Positions 62,901 through 64,000 of a stretch of DNA of 64,000 nt are shown one piece after another (position 1 is the first letter of the stretch; the number at the start of each line of letters is the position of its first letter). The DNA lies in the NCBI RefSeq assembly GCF_002878395.1, contig NC_061114.1:162203367-162267366 (forward strand). Direction: 5' to 3'. A program made the position numbers and the translations under genes. A model generated the notes under the pieces. That model was not told the origin of the DNA. It made no database searches and was given only the letters and a program-made list of their open reading frames with translations. This stretch comes from Capsicum annuum (taxonomy: Eukaryota; Streptophyta; Magnoliopsida; Solanales; Solanaceae).

Positions 62901-64000
62901 TAAAGAAGTCTTCAAGGCAGTTATACCTGAGATTTTATAAGGAAGTGATTTCATTTGATTTCACCATGATCGATGAAGACTATTACATCTATGTGAAAAA
63001 GTCCAATGAAATATTTGTGATTCTTTCGCTTTATGTGGATGATATTTTATTAGCTAAAAATAATTTGGAGTATGTAAAAACTATTTAGTCATGGCTTTCA
63101 AATTCATTTGACATGAAAGATATGGTGTAGCAGACTATATATTGGGTGTTAAAATTCAAAGAGACCGTTCCAAGAAAATTTTGAGTATATTTCAAGAAAC
63201 ATACATAATGAAATTTTGGAACATTTTCGAATGAATGGTTTCAAATCAATGGATACTCCTATAGCAAGAGGTGAAACTTTAAGCCTTGAAATGTGTCCAA
63301 AGACTGGAAAAAAAGAGATATGTCATGAGTACCTTACTCTAGTGCAGTTGGGAGCTCGATGTATGCTATGATATGTACTCGTCCATAGGTCTGGTTAGCA
63401 GGTATCAATCCAATCCTGAAAGAGATCACTGGAAAGCAGTAAAGAGAATTTTTTGATACTTGAAAGGAACTGCTAATTATTCACTATGCTATAATAGATC
63501 CAATTTATACATAAGAGGTTATACATATGCTTATTGGGCTGGCGATCGGTATGATAAAAAATCAACCTCTGGTTATGCCTTCTTACTAAATGGTGGTGCA
63601 ATTTCATGGAAAAGTAAGAAACAAACTTGCACTGCCCTGTCAACAATGGAATCCGAATTTATGGCTTGTGCATCTGCAGTTTAAGAATCTGTTTGGTTGA
63701 AGAGTTTCTTTGAGCATTTGAACATCACAAAGAATTCTAAGGGTCCCATGATTTTATATTGTGACAGTCAAGCGGCTCTTGCATATACAAAAGGTCCTAA
63801 ATATCACAACAAGACCAAGCACATTAATATTAAGTATAACTTTGTAAGAGACATAGTAGCAAGTGGAGAAATAAATTTATAATTCATTCCTACACGAGAA
63901 ATGATAGTTGATCCCTTTACTAAGGCGATATCTAGAGATTTGTTTGAGAAACATGTTATGGCTCTAGGATTATGTAGGATATAATTATGTTTATGTATTC
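59978..64000 (+). pseudogene. Copia gag-pol, nearly full length, runs to the right edge
   Basis: ATG 59978. Gag (KLNGDSYDI, then TAG where Trp is expected; EGNTAQ; later frames KADFIARGIIVSS, GTSITRLRQLTIKFD, HILSDEKQVQ-like). CCHC knuckle at about 60775 with the second Cys replaced (CYNFQVLGHFACEC). Protease WIVDSGATDHVSRD at 60908 is intact. Pre-integrase TWHAILGHIGQDR at 61331. Integrase: FDICGP (61514) and RIDRGREY (61701) keep Asp, but the Glu of NGVAE is Lys (NGVAKRRNR, about 61800). Reverse transcriptase from 62580 (TKGFTQEAGIDYEETFSPVV): the first Asp is Asn (MNVKTAFLNG), YVDD is intact (63030). RNase H: the first Asp is Tyr (YAYWAGD), then MESEF and YCDSQAA. The protein ends near 63980. 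Many stops. The 3' LTR lies outside the window. Confidence 0.88.

Overview
This window reads as a transposon-dense stretch of a nuclear plant chromosome, most likely from the nightshade family and probably pepper (Capsicum). It is AT-rich with GT-AG introns and TA microsatellites. It carries En/Spm, Mutator, Copia, L1 and Ty3-like elements, and several Ulp1/DUF1985 genes whose wording I recognise from pepper annotations. The species call rests on that recognition and was not computed. I found no intact host gene, no tRNA or rRNA gene and no prokaryotic feature; nearly every reading frame is broken.

Layout. 0-1.26 kb: the 5' end (gag, primer site, LTR) of a minus-strand Copia element running off the left edge. 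2.3-12.6 kb: a region dominated by a short palindromic repeat (core TCTGTTGCAACAGA, about 21-bp spacing). It holds a long hairpin at 4235-5102, 94-bp and about 178-bp tandem repeats, a small minus-strand gene, and the wreck of a DUF1985/Ulp1-family gene (8.55-11.25 kb, minus). 14.3-26.0 kb: a Mutator-like element (MULE) with transposase on + and a multi-exon Ulp1 cysteine protease gene on -, converging; this fits the Kaonashi-type (ULP-carrying) MULEs. 26-31 kb: gene-poor, with microsatellites and a small En/Spm transposase relic. 31,040-38,621: a second MULE with exact ends and a perfect 9-bp target duplication, carrying transposase (+), a GRF zinc-finger gene (+) and a DUF1985 gene (-). 38.7-41.1 kb: a SINE remnant and a truncated Copia element. 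41.1-45.5 kb: an L1-type LINE, followed by Ty3-type LTR sequence (45.5-47.8 kb) and En/Spm TnpD (from 47.8 kb). A block of about 4.75 kb spanning the LINE, LTR and TnpD junctions is tandemly duplicated (44,039-48,803 and 48,804-53,527). 52.6-57.9 kb: the rest of the En/Spm (CACTA) element, ending in a CACTA terminus at 57,889. 58.4-58.7 kb: a GC-richer 21-bp minisatellite. 59.2-59.7 kb: an unrecognised broken reading frame. 60-64 kb: a nearly full-length, decayed Copia gag-pol running off the right edge.

How the parts relate. Three loci carry DUF1985/Ulp-family genes, all on the minus strand, and two of them face a MULE transposase on the plus strand. One MULE keeps a Ulp1 catalytic domain; the other has a GRF zinc-finger gene in the corresponding place. 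Many of the nonsense codons are explained by C-to-T changes (TGG to TAG/TGA, CAA/CAG to TAA/TAG, CGA to TGA), the usual decay of methylated, silenced transposons. Several other lesions are 23-66 bp tandem duplications.
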